Source of the DNA: Sphagnum compactum
Taxonomy: Eukaryota > Bryophyta > Sphagnopsida > Sphagnales
Reading direction: 5' to 3'
Assembly (NCBI GenBank): GCA_965153455.1
Contig: OZ234495.1
Span: forward strand, 24,796,875-24,860,874
Length of the DNA stretch: 64,000 nt
In this document: piece by piece, positions 1-11,522 of the stretch
Layout of the letters: every line of letters begins with the position of its first letter
How positions within the stretch are numbered: position 1 is the stretch's first letter
Notes under the pieces: model-generated
Seen by the model: the letters and a program-made list of their open reading frames with translations, nothing else
Database searches by the model: none
Told to the model about the DNA's origin: nothing
Made by a program: the position numbers and the translations under genes

Positions 1-447
1 TAGATGGCAAGGATTGACGAAAATGGGCTAGTCTAAAACACAACACACCAGGCACAAAATTTTAACTATGTATTTGCAGGTCATGTTACAAAAGCATGCA
101 AATTTGCAGGGCATTTCAAAAAATGAGATGCCCATTTCAATTTTTGAAATGCCCCACATTGTTTCTCCTTTTTTTTTCTTTTTCTAGTGATACCTGATGG
201 GTACCCACCAGATACTCATTGCATATCATGAGGAAAATTTGAGATTTTTTTTTTTGGTGCTACAATACTTTACGCTGAGTAACACAATTGGCACAAGGCG
301 CTGCCAAAATAAGCCCTCCTCAGCTCTACCTGAAGGGAGCTTTATTTTGGGAACACCCTACTCCGCATTGCCCTACACCAAGCACCCACCAAAACACTAG
401 TGGGAAGTGGGTAGTTATTACAGTATTTGCATATACAAGTGGGTAGG
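1..447. other. AT-rich non-coding flank
   Basis: I see no gene here. The one short open frame (197-400) has no recognisable motif, no acceptor or donor that would make it an exon, and low-complexity T-rich codons. Confidence 0.5.
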
Positions 448-868
448 GTAGAGTACCCCATCACCAAATGCTCCCCTATGATCAAACACTTGATTCATTC
501 AAAAACAGGCTAAGGACCAGGCACCCCATGCATCTGCCAACAGCATTCAGGACTCATGCTATGACTGAACGTTTAGTGAAATTTTTGGGCACAGCCTTTT
601 CCAAGATGATAACCAATGGCCAAATGTTGTCCATTCGTCAACAAGAAGGTGTACTTTGATCACATTGCTCTAAAATGTTTGGTGAGTAGGCTCGGATGTG
701 TTCAATGTGAATGTTTTCCAGCTTCTTGAGGTTCCCAACTTTCAGGAGGCTTACCTTTCAATCAAAAGCCTCGATCTCAAGCAATCTCTCTAAGACCAAT
801 CGAGGCCTCTCCAACATGCCATGATCATCTGAATATTTAAGTGTTTGGTGATGGGGTATTCTACTCTA
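448..868. repeat. Inverted-repeat element (possible MITE)
   Basis: The arm near 448-470 (TAGAGTACCCCATCACCAAA) reappears in reverse complement near 842-868, with a few inserted bases (TAGAGTAGAATACCCCATCACCAAA). The arms face each other about 420 bp apart with no coding sequence between them, which is the shape of a small non-autonomous DNA element. I could not identify a clean target-site duplication, so the outer borders are approximate. Confidence 0.45.
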
Positions 869-1147
869 GTGATTACAACAGGACTTTGAAAACGGACCAA
901 GGTGAAGAAATAACCCTTTCAAGCACATCACTGTGCATATATAGCCAAGTGAGGAGTGATCACAAAGAAACTTGAAATGGGCTATCCAAAATTCAGTTGG
1001 TGTCGTCTGCCCATCTTGTTGGGTAGGTACTTCCACTATTTTTAGGTGAAAATTTGGCAATAACTTCACCAAATCTCTCCCTAATTTTTCAAATAAGGAC
1101 GACATCTTGTACTTAGGAATCTGGCCAAGTCCCAAAAAATTCACGGA

Positions 1148-3490
1148 TGACAGGGAAATTGCAGGTCTCAGAAACTAGCACATATGCATGCATGATTTTT
1201 CTAAGAAATTGGAATCTTGAATGGTGTTTTAGACTAGGTAACGAGAGCTGAAAATATCAGCATAGATTTCAGGTGTGCTGACGTACATGCCCGACTCCAG
1301 GCCTGAGGATATGGGTGAAAAATGGACAGCACAGATGTCTCCAAACCATGGAGTTCTGTTGCGTGCAATACTATGTGTATACCAGAGGCAGGTCTTGAGG
1401 TGGGTAATATCGCGGAAAACTTCAAATGGCCTTCATTTTCTTTGCTAACACGCGGTGTTCATTAGCATAGGATATGCGAGATGTAACGACAGCAGAAAAG
1501 TCAGCAAAATTTGAATTTACAATAACGTATTCCAGAGGAAATTCTCGCGTGGGTGAGTATAGCAGAAGACTCTCTAACTAGTTGCTTCCCTTTCTTTCCT
1601 GACACATTCTGGGCACAATAAAATAAGCGCCACATGCATCCATTCTTTAATTATCAAGCCCAAGTTTTTCATTGATCAGAGGAGGTTGCAATATCCGAAA
1701 TTGGAACCTTGAACAGTGTTTGAGAGTCAGTAACGATGGGAAAAAATGTCAACGAATTAGCATGGAGTTACAAAATTATATTCCAGACGGAAGTTCTAAG
1801 TGTAGGGTATCGCGGAAGATTGGAAACAGTCTCAAATCTATCTGCTGACACACGATATGCACCATCGACCAACCATGACCACTTGCGTCTATTCCCTAAA
1901 GGCCAATAAATGCAGTGACGTTCCCTGATCACAGGGAAGATGCAGGTCTAGCACATGCGCATGCACGGCTCTATTGCACAAACTGGAATATCGGGACAGT
2001 GTTTCAGAGCAGGTAATGAGGGGGAGGAACTTCTGAGCTGGAATCGCGGCAAACTCTCTCGAGCCTGACCTTTCCATGCTGATACTGCGTCCACCATCTA
2101 TCAAGGACCACTTGCATGATGCAACCAATACTGATAAAAGGGCAAAAGTCTGACAAAGCACAGGGAAGTTGCAGGCGCACCAGATCAGCATGCATGATCT
2201 TATCAGAAATTGGAATATTAAACAGTGTTTGGAAATTCGGTAAGGACGACGGACTTATATGGACATTAAGTTTCTGCTACCTGTCTCTGCTTTGAGATGA
2301 TAATACTCCCAAAACGAAAACTCCACACGTCTCAAGGTACCAAGGTCTATGCATATATTACCATGCTCTTTCTTGACGTTCAAGAGCATTGGTTGCTTGG
2401 GCCAGAAATTCTGATCAATGAATCAAGATTTCACTTTATGAGAGATTGCTAAGGCGGTAGAATTATCAAAGACGGAACCAAATAACAAGCCTTGATCCGT
2501 TCAATTGATTAATAAAATAAGAGACATTGACAATGACAGTATAATGAAATTGACAGATCTTCACTTCATGAGAGATTCTTAAGATAGTAGAATTATCAAA
2601 TAATTGACACAACCAAATGAGCTCTGATCTGTCAAAGTGATTAATTTGAAAACAAAGATGGGTTCAGCGATAGTATCCTGTAATTGACAATGATCACCTG
2701 CACTGATATTCCGCACGAGCGGTAAGCATGGCAGGCCATACGTAAGCATTTGACATGGGCTCTGTGCATGGTGCTGCAAACTATCAATGATGATCAACGT
2801 CTGATTGGAAAAAATGAATTGATTTTTTGCGGAAATTAAGTTCCATTTGAATGGAAATATTGCACACAACTTGAGTTGAATTGAATTCAAATTCTTAAAT
2901 TTAATTTAAATACATTGAATTCAAATCCCTACTCCAGGCCTGAGGATATGGTGAAGACTGGATAGCACCGATATTGTTGGCAAACCATAGAGTTCTCTTG
3001 CGTGCAATAATGTATCTATGCAGGAGGGAAGTCCTGAGGTGGGTAACATACGGGTGAATGAAGACGCCAAATCGCTTGAATTTCTTTGCCAATACGGTTT
3101 ATGCTTGAGCATTGTACGAGATTCGGTAGCGACGGGAGAAAAAGTCAACATGGAGTTTTCCAAAGGACAGATTCGATGGGGCAAGTATTCGGCGGAAGAG
3201 CCTAACTAGCCGCGTCACATTGTTTTCCTTGCTGAAACATCGCATGCGCCATGGAAAAAGGACAACTTGCATCCAGATTCCATTTTGATCTAAAGGCCAA
3301 GAAATTCATAGGGAAGTTTCAAGTCTAGAGCACTCGCATGCATGACCTTGTACGAAATTGGAACCTTGAAAAAGCCTTTGAGAGCGGGGAACGATGCGAG
3401 AAAATGTGAAGAAACTCAAAAGCATGGAGTGACAATAAATATGTATTCCAGGCGAAAGTTCTGAGTGCAAGGTATCATGGAAGACACTAA
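1148..3490. repeat. Family of degenerate dispersed/tandem repeats
   Basis: A block with the core CAGGGAAGTTGCAGGTCTAG, then GCATGCATGA, then GAAATTGGAAT and CAGTGTTT, begins near 1151, 1932, 2161 and 3309 in diverged form. A second block (ACTCCAGGCCTGAGGATATG, then a segment on to GGTGGGTAA) occurs at about 1293-1400 and 2930-3050. A third (TATTCCAG, AAGTTCT, GTATC, CGGAAGA) recurs near 1525, 1780 and 3450. Spacing is irregular, so this is an old, rearranged array rather than a clean satellite. Its short open frames are incidental. Confidence 0.6.
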
Positions 3491-4044
3491 CTGAGTTCTT
3501 AGCAGATTCTAACAGCCTCGACCGCTAGAGTTTTTCTGCTGAGACTCTAACAGATATCTGCTGAGTCAAGTTCGGTTATTGATGCCAGAAGCAATATACG
3601 TTTGGCGGGATAGATGGCTCAACGAGGTGAGCGGAAGTGTATCAAACCTCGTAGAAGTGCTAGAGAACTAGGACGTATGTGTCGAGCCCACCACCGCGTA
3701 GCTGATGCCCGGATTCGGTAAATTATCTTATAATACCGAAAGTAAGCTTCTTGTCAAAAAAAAGTTGTAGCAACGTCCGGATCGGAGAGAAGGGTGCTCA
3801 TGCAATCATGACTCCAACAGTGAAGGAGTAAAAGTTGACCATGAGGACCATCGCGCGATTAGTTGAGAGTGGGCGCTCAGGGTCATTTCCATTGCAGTCG
3901 ATTTGCAATTTTCTATGCATGATTGATGTCATAAGCATCATTTGTGAAAACATCTCAAGAGTTCCCATATGTTTACCAGAAAGCTTATTAGAGGTGTGGT
4001 GTTGCAGCACAATGTCATTGTGAATAGTTTCCAGCTGCTGGAAA
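3491..4044 (+). other. Upstream region of the HNL gene
   Basis: This stretch lies between the degenerate repeats and the first proposed coding exon of the hydrolase-NLR gene. It is likely to hold the promoter and 5' leader, but I cannot point to a convincing TATA box or start site. Confidence 0.3.
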
Positions 4045-5407
4045 ATGGAGCCCGAGCTTCCGTGGACGTGGGATCCATCCAGACGCTCGAGGTATGATGG
4101 TCATGATGTACGGGGGAAGCAGGTTGCACAAGGTTCTGCCCCACAGAATAGCAGGAGTGGCCAAACTCTCGATGACCAGTCCGAGACGATGATGCAACAA
4201 GCATCGGAAGCAGGGAGCAGCGGTGAAACCTCAACCCCTGATCGGACCAGTGAGACACCGGGAATGGAGGTGGTCGATCCTGGCGAAGTACTAGAGGTAA
4301 CTTTGAATCATTCATCTATTTCCGTTTTAATGTTTAGTCCTTTGTTTGACTCTTTTTAGTTTGTCCATGTGGTCGTGTGTGTGTGCCGCTCTTCATAGAA
4401 TCCAGATTCTTCTAATGCTTCTTTCTAATCATGAACTGCCCGTAACATTGACCTCCGCCCATTCACATATTGCTAAAGTTTCTGGAAAAAGTTATGGTTG
4501 TTGGTTGCTACCAATATGCTAATGGTGAAGGGGATTGAATATTTTGGACAAACTTCTCCTTGGATGGTATCATAATTAGGAATGTTACAGGTTTTTTAAA
4601 ATTTTAAATGCAATAGTGTTTTATTTTTGAATTTTTTCAAAAATTAAGAACCCAAGTTTGAAACATGTTTAAAAAAACTTTTGGAATGTTTTTTTTGAAA
4701 AGTACTTTTGGGTTTGTCCATTTGTGTCTTTAACTTTGTCGATTATGTTTTTTTCCTCTAAATTTTAACCAGTTTTTAGTGGGGTCTTACTTCTTGTACC
4801 CAAAATTTTGTCAAATTCAATTTCACATTGGATTCCTAGAATTCTCTACCCCAACGTTAAAACATTTTGCGTTGGTTCATGTTAGTTTGGCCTTTATGAT
4901 CTAAATGTTTTCATTCTTCAGGATGAGGAGGAAATAGAAATATTGGAGGCATTTGCTAAACTCCAAAGAGAAAGCACTAAACCTTCTATAGTGCAATCAA
5001 GTTCAATTTGTGATGGGGGCTTCGTCAACAAGAACAACAGCGTGCTACTCGAACATGCATCCATGCCTCTTCTTGAAGTCAACAAAACGCAATTTTCTAG
5101 TAACCGACCCACTTCTATCAACGATCGTGATAAAAATCACTCGATTAGCTTGGGGACCGGGAAATTTGTTTCAGGATCCAAGGTTGAGTCGTTTCAAGAG
5201 GTTGAATGCTATGCACCACAAGAAGTCGCGACAATTGCCAAGGATGAACAAAACGAACAAGAGGCAAAGACAACAAATCGCATTGATGCCACTCCCACTT
5301 CAATTGTGGATGCCAGTACTTTACATCAGAGGGGAAGTGGCACACCCCCAGGTGCTATGCCTGCCGTAAGAAAACTCGAAGATGATTCTACAATTGACTA
5401 TGTACAG
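4045..5407 (+). CDS. HNL exons 1-2: disordered N-terminal region
   Basis: Exon 1 (4045-4296, 84 codons) starts at an ATG in a good plant context (AAAATGG) and ends at GAG|GTAACT. Exon 2 (4922-5407, 162 codons) follows TTCTTCAG and ends CAG|GTTATC. Both are in phase 0 and join to the hydrolase exon at 7710, also phase 0, across a 2.3 kb intron. The protein is rich in Ser, Thr, Glu, Asp and Gln, opens MEPELPWTWDP and has no recognisable domain. It is probably a flexible extension. It could instead be a separate short gene, because the long intron and lack of homology leave the link to the hydrolase as inference from phase and composition. Confidence 0.55.
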
Positions 5408-7709
5408 GTTATCCTCCTATTCCTTGGCTCCTCATTCCTTTCATTATTTGAACCCAACACCAGACCAATGAGAGAGCTAGTGGCCTTGGACCTGGCTTTG
5501 TGCCCACTCACGCGTCTGCCAACTCTGACATTATCCCAGTCATTCCTATGCCCAGTGTAGAAACCAAGTGTGGACCTGGTGCCAAATACTAATTGCAACC
5601 AGCCCTAGATGGGGTTTCACAAGTTCCATTTGAGATTCATTGAATCTACTACGTAGCTCCCATGCGCAAGCAGCATTGGCGCCTTAACAGCAATGGTTAC
5701 CTTTTTGCTCCCAAGCTTGTGATAACTATAGATGATGTTTTAGATTAGTGTTCGGTAGTTACTAGATTTTTAAATAACCTCCGGTTCCAGTTTTTTGAAA
5801 ACAAATTAGAACTAACGAACTTTTGCTTTTGGTTTTCTCAAGAGCCTTCAAAGAAGTTCTAGTTGTTTCATGAAATAACTAGCATAGAAGCAGCAGTTAA
5901 ATGATTTTCAACCAGTTCTTACGTTTTTCTAGAACCAGTGTTACATATTAGAAATGGTCTGAAAATTTCTAATATGAGCTTTGGTTCTATATGAGAGCCA
6001 GTTAATGGAAATTTCACCTCCGCCGGTTACATGTACATATAAGCAGATAGATAGCTATGGATACATGTTCGAGTAGCACACATAACTAAATAATCATGAA
6101 ACTTCCAAATAAGAAACATTGTGATTATTGCGTCATGTTATATTTATGAATAATTTGACATCATCAATTGATTGTTGTTTTCCCATTCTCAAGAGTTTGG
6201 GTCAACAACGCTACTCTCGAATTTGACCCAATACGAGAGGTCAGTCTTGGTGACCTTATTTTTCTATTCAGTCCTTCTATTCTTGGTTATGTTCCAATTT
6301 CTTTTTGCCCCTTTTCTTTTCTTATAATCTATTTCATATATAACCTCAACAATTCTTTTTTTCCCTTGGACTTGAAATCTCTCTAACGTCAGTTTGTCCA
6401 AAAAATAATTCATGATCATTCAAGTTAATTTAAAATGTAATTAAACACCCTTCATACTTGCGAAAGTCTTGAATATCAAATGTTGCTCTACAAAACAAAT
6501 GGGTGACCTTGAAATTTGAAGATGTCTTATTGTGTATGAGCTTGTAAGAAATTTGATTTTGTTGGTAAAATCTGTACAACTATGCAAGAAATGGTAGTTT
6601 TAGCAGATTTTTGGTAAATCATGTATTACCTATTGCAAGTTTACAATGTTGCATTGTAATGAACATGTTTCTTAATAAGCATGATACCATTGACAGCACA
6701 GCTAATCAATCACATATATTTAACACTATAGTAAATAAAGACAAGTTGATGTGTTGAACAAGTTGTGTCAAGGTCTTGTTTATTTACCACTTGTAGATTA
6801 GGTCCATGATTAATCTGGATTTTAATCACATTTTTAAAAACCCAACGCAAAATTGGCCATCATTTCAAGGCATTGTTTGGGGGAAGAGCACTGCCTTGGA
6901 GTGGATCAAGACAACTTGTACATCAGCCCTTAACATTGGATAATAGCCTTTATTTTGGTCAAAAAAGTGGCTATCTTAAGGCATTAAACTCTGAATCCCC
7001 TAATTTTTTCCTTAATAACAATTTGAGCTCAGTGATGCTACAGACTACCAGTGACAATCAAATATTTATATTTATTTATATTTTATTCATATGATTTTCA
7101 ATAATTCATCATTATTTATGTCAATGTCAACTTTAATTGAAATTAATATGCTTTTCATGAACATGAAAAGACACATGTTAATTTATTTTTTCATATACAT
7201 GTTGGAGGATAAGGAAAAAGAAGTGAGGTAGTTATAACATGGAGGTAGTAATTAAGAAAGAAATGAAGTAATTAAACTTGAAAATGAGGTAATTATTTCT
7301 GAAATTGTCTTCGGAATGGTCCATGGACAACCATATGAAGAATTCCAAAAAATCTCAGGCTATATACTAGTTTTGATTACTTGTCATTGGAATTTCATTA
7401 TCATTTTTTATTAATGGAAATTTATCATACATCTATTCTTTGGAAGTGTTTGATCTTTGTTCTATATATATAGATATAGATATGAATATGCAAAAATAAT
7501 AATTGATTGAGATATTTTGAATTTGATTTTAGCCATGAAAGCTTTGGTGATTGTTCAATATATGTTCAACTAAAATATCTACAAATGTTTTATTAAAAAT
7601 ATGAAAAATGACATTAATATGATAACAAATTCAAATCCTTTGGCTTGAAAGTTATGAAACAAAAGTTGATACATTTGACAAATTTTGTTGTATTGATTAT
7701 CATTTGCAG

Positions 7710-9352
7710 ATAGATCCAGTTCATGTAGTCTATCCGGATCCAATTTTAATGCACCCAACATTGGTTATCATTTTTTTTCATGGCATTGTCTCTGAAAAGA
7801 ACATTGCCCATGCTTGGAAGGAAACATGGACATCAACCAACATTAGCAATGGAGGGGAACCTACATTTTGGATAAAAGAATGGTTGCCCGAGGACATGGG
7901 AGAAAATATCCAAATCCTTTCTTTGTCATATGATGCCAATATTTTTGGTGTCAATGATGATATAACAGATATTGGTAAAAACCTCATTCAAAGTTTGGTG
8001 GGGAATCAAAGGTGAAACAATTTCCTCCCCAACTCCTTTGTCCCCCTTACTTGAAAGTATTATGTGTTCTTAATGTGTATTCAAAATACCCTTCCATACT
8101 TCAACGTATTAAACAAAAAATGTCCTCTTAATCAAGTGTTTTGTTAATAATCATATATTGCTAAACATATGGTAGTCAAAAGTCATGTATGTTTTTCATT
8201 TGTAATTTGGTGTCACCTTTTCAAAACATTGAAATTTCATTATGGTGTTTCCTTTGTCAAATTGTGTTTAAAATAAAAGACACATTTTAAAAATTAGGGT
8301 ATTATCTTAAAAGGGTAATTGGCTTTACCTTCATTTCATACATTTTGTGCACAATCTTTCAAAAGAATCTTATGTAATGTTATGGGTGGATTTCAAATGC
8401 AATGGTTATATGTTAATTTGTAATTTTTTATCATAATTTATTTTATTTTTGTATGTGTAGATTTGTAAACCTTTGGTGTGCTCCAATCGTATTGGTTGGT
8501 TACAGCTTTGGTGGTTTGATAACCAAAAGTTTGGTGGTGGAAGCCCAAAGACGATGCATGAATCAAAGAATGAGAAATGATCTGGATTTTATTATGAATA
8601 AACATTATACAAATTTTATTAACAACCTCAATGGGATGGTTTTTTATGGTGTTCCACATGGAGGTGGGACAAAAGAATATTTTACATATTTTACACAACA
8701 ATGTCAAGAAATTGATTCTTTCAACAAGATGTATTCAAAAATACAACCAAACCTACTTATGAATGTTCAATTATTAAGTCGACAAATGGAACAACTTTCA
8801 GTGGATTTTGATCAAGTCAAAGCCAACCTTAATGTCTACGCTTTTGTTGAAGGACAACCCATTAACAAGAACGGGGCAAGTTCTCAATTCAATTACCTTA
8901 ATCCTATGCAAATTTTCATTATTTTGAAACCCTTTAAATTTGTGATCAATATTAAATTTCTTTGTAAATCTTCCCCAAATTTTCATAATTTTAAAATGTT
9001 ATTATATTGAATGGTATCCAAAATTTATGCACTAAATTGAAATATAAGCAATTTTTTTCCTATCAATATTTAGAAGGCCATTAAAGAAGAAAATAATGTT
9101 AACAAACTTTTCAACTTAAAATTGATGAAAATATATTTACCAACATTTGATAATTTTTCAAACATGTACTAAGTCTTAAAATGTTGGAATCATGTGCAGC
9201 AAGTTCTAGTTCCATATGCATCAGCTCAACGATTATCTAGTAACAACAGTTATAAAATTCAGGATGCAAACCATTTGACAATTTGCCAACCACGTACAAA
9301 AAACCATATAAGCTATACAAAATTGGTGCAATTTTTGAAAGTTTGTTTGCAG
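7710..9352 (+). CDS. HNL exons 3-5: alpha/beta-hydrolase domain
   Basis: Exons 7710-8011, 8461-8875 and 9200-9352 encode about 290 residues resembling SERAC1-like alpha/beta hydrolases and the N-terminal domain of bryophyte HNL receptors. Visible elements are an early strand with FFHG (oxyanion-loop region), AWKETW, WLPEDMG, the nucleophile elbow VGYSFGG (Ser about residue 362), GMVFYGVPHGGG, LSVDF, FVEGQP and the late DANHLTIC, whose His (about residue 510) is the likely catalytic base. The catalytic acid is not obvious. Introns are phase 2 (AG|A, Arg split), phase 0 with a GC donor, and phase 0. This part contains no stop or frameshift, so the triad-type Ser and His are preserved while the downstream NLR is damaged. 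The substrate is unknown; a signalling or scaffolding role is also possible. Confidence 0.82.
8876..9199 (+). other. GC-AG intron within the hydrolase domain
   Basis: The donor reads GGG|GCAAGT, the standard context for a GC-type 5' splice site, and the acceptor is GTGCAG. Splicing here joins ...PINKNG to QVLVPYASAQRL in phase 0 and restores the usual hydrolase sequence. No GT donor nearby keeps the frame. Confidence 0.65.
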
Positions 9353-10337
9353 GTAAAACATCAACTTCAAATATATTGGTTATATATATATTCATTATAC
9401 CATGAAAATGGAACTTATTTATATTGTGTGTGTACAAAATATTATGCAAGATTTGTAATATAATCATACACAAGTAATTCATGAAAGGGTAAAAGCATGG
9501 TTAGGTGACTCACATTTGACATTTTGAAGAGTCCACATCTTAGACTAATTACAATTCCTACATTTAAAATAATTATCAAACTATAAATCCTATAATTATC
9601 CTCTATCATTTTGGTCAAAAATATTAATAAACAACTTTATAAATATCCTTAAACATGTAATTGGTCAAGAAATTTAGAGAAAATTTTAAAGAATTCAATG
9701 TGAAATGGAATATCAAAAAAGACAAAAATCATGATGCGTTAAAATTTTAAATATGAAAAAAAATTACATTGGAAAAATTTCAATGCATGTTATAATTAAA
9801 TTATTCATTTTATGGTGGCCTATTTTTTTAATTTTAATTTTGATAATATTATGACATTTTTTTGAGTCCACATTTTTCATGTTTTGTGTGTGAAAAACAT
9901 AGTATCATCAATTCAAAAGTCCACAATGAGTTCATTCTTTTCTTAAAACTCATCCATAATTTTTAATAAGATTTTCACTAAAGTCTATTGTAACATGGAT
10001 AATGAAAAAATTAAAATTTTAATGTTTGATATGATTTTACATTTTAAATTCATCTATAATCTAGAAGAACTACAATTGTGATAGTCCAAATGGTCCACCT
10101 AATTATGCTTTCACCCGAAAATTAATCTTTTCAATTATATTTTTGAACAAAACAAATTATTTTTGTACATTCATGTTAAGTTGATAATATTCAAAACTAT
10201 TTGGATCATATGTCATATTAATATATATCGAAAGAATAATTATTTTCAACAAACAAAATCATTTGAACATTCATGTTCATGTAATTAAAAATAATCGTTA
10301 ATCTTTATTGATACACGACATGTACTAATTGTGGCAG

Positions 10338-11377
10338 AAACCAACATGGCTTCCATCACTACCACCATGTGAAGTGGGATTGGAAGGAAGGGCAAAAGAT
10401 ATTAACAAGAAGTTACAAAAGGTCCCTATCATTGGTTTGATTGGAATGGGTGGTATTGGAAAGACTACTTTGGCCCAAAAGATATATCATTTGTTACACA
10501 AACAATATGAAAAGTCTAGCTTCTTGGAAAATGTGAAATCAAAAAAACTAGATCTTCTTCAAAGACGTCTTTTACATGATTTGTGTGGTCAAATAAAACC
10601 CAATAGTGAAGATATGATCTCAAGTGTATTACAAATTTTATGATGTCAAAAAAAGTGTTGGTGGTTGTAGATGATGTTGGGGTTGAAAATCTCAAGGGTT
10701 TACTACAAGTTCTTGTTGTTAAGGGAGATGAAAATATTATCACTTGTCGAAATTGGCAAATCTTGAAATCAGAGGATGTAAGTGAAGATGGAAAAGTGGA
10801 CATGGAACTATTAAATGTGGAGCAAGCAAGAGAATTATTTTCATACCATGTGTTTAGGGGCCTTTCAAAACCGATGCACAAAAGATTTGAAAACATATTT
10901 GACAAGATTGTGAAAGCTTGTGCTAGGCTTCCATTAAGCCTTGAAGTGATGGGTGGGTTTTTACATGCCAAAATACACTTGAAAGTTGAAGATCAATTAT
11001 TAATTTGGGAAGAGGCTTTACAAAAATTGAATAATATGGAGCCATTGTATGGGGATAAAAATGACAGGCTTTGGAAGACCTTACGAATTTGTTACGATGA
11101 CTTGGCAAAAACAGAACGTAATATGTTTTTGGACGTTGCTTGTTTATTTCATGGTTTCAAACAAAAGACTATAACTCGAATATGGGATGGTTCATACTCT
11201 CATGGAATTGGATTGTCAAACTTGCAAGATAGATCCCTCTTGAAAGTGCACAAGAATGGAAACGTAATCATACATGACCATTTACGAGACATGGGTCAAA
11301 AGATTGAAATTGAAGAACAAAAAACTCGATTATGGGACCCAAAGAAAACCTTACATATCTTACGAGATAAAAAGTTT
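10338..11377 (+). pseudogene. HNL exon 6: NB-ARC domain with one frame break
   Basis: The exon begins after GTGGCAG (KPTWLPSLPP) and ends TTT|GTGACC. NB-ARC motifs in order are the P-loop GMGGIGKTT, RNBS-A SSFLENV (TIR-NLR-like), kinase-2 VLVVVDDV, a weak RNBS-B IITCR, LFSYHVF, GLPL as RLPLSL, RNBS-D FLDVACLFHG (again TIR-NLR-like) and the MHD region as IHDHLRDMG. The reading frame shifts once near 10636-10643, at a TTTT run followed by ATGATG. The upstream frame ends in TGA there and the downstream frame resumes at once before kinase-2. As written, the product would be truncated after the P-loop. A sequencing indel in the T run is the simplest alternative. Confidence 0.8.
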
Positions 11378-11522
11378 GTGACCATGTGCTTTTGTTGTTT
11401 TGATTTTATAAGATTATTTTTCACTTTACATTTATAAATAAATCAGAATAATACATTAAATTCATTGAATATCTTTTGAATTATATGTCTTGAATAACAT
11501 GTTTTAATATTCCATGTGACAG

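Noticed and set aside
3835-4315. Overlapping ORFs on both strands upstream of and within HNL exon 1
   Set aside because: Only the frame at 4045-4296 ends at a donor in phase with the next exon; the others are shadows.
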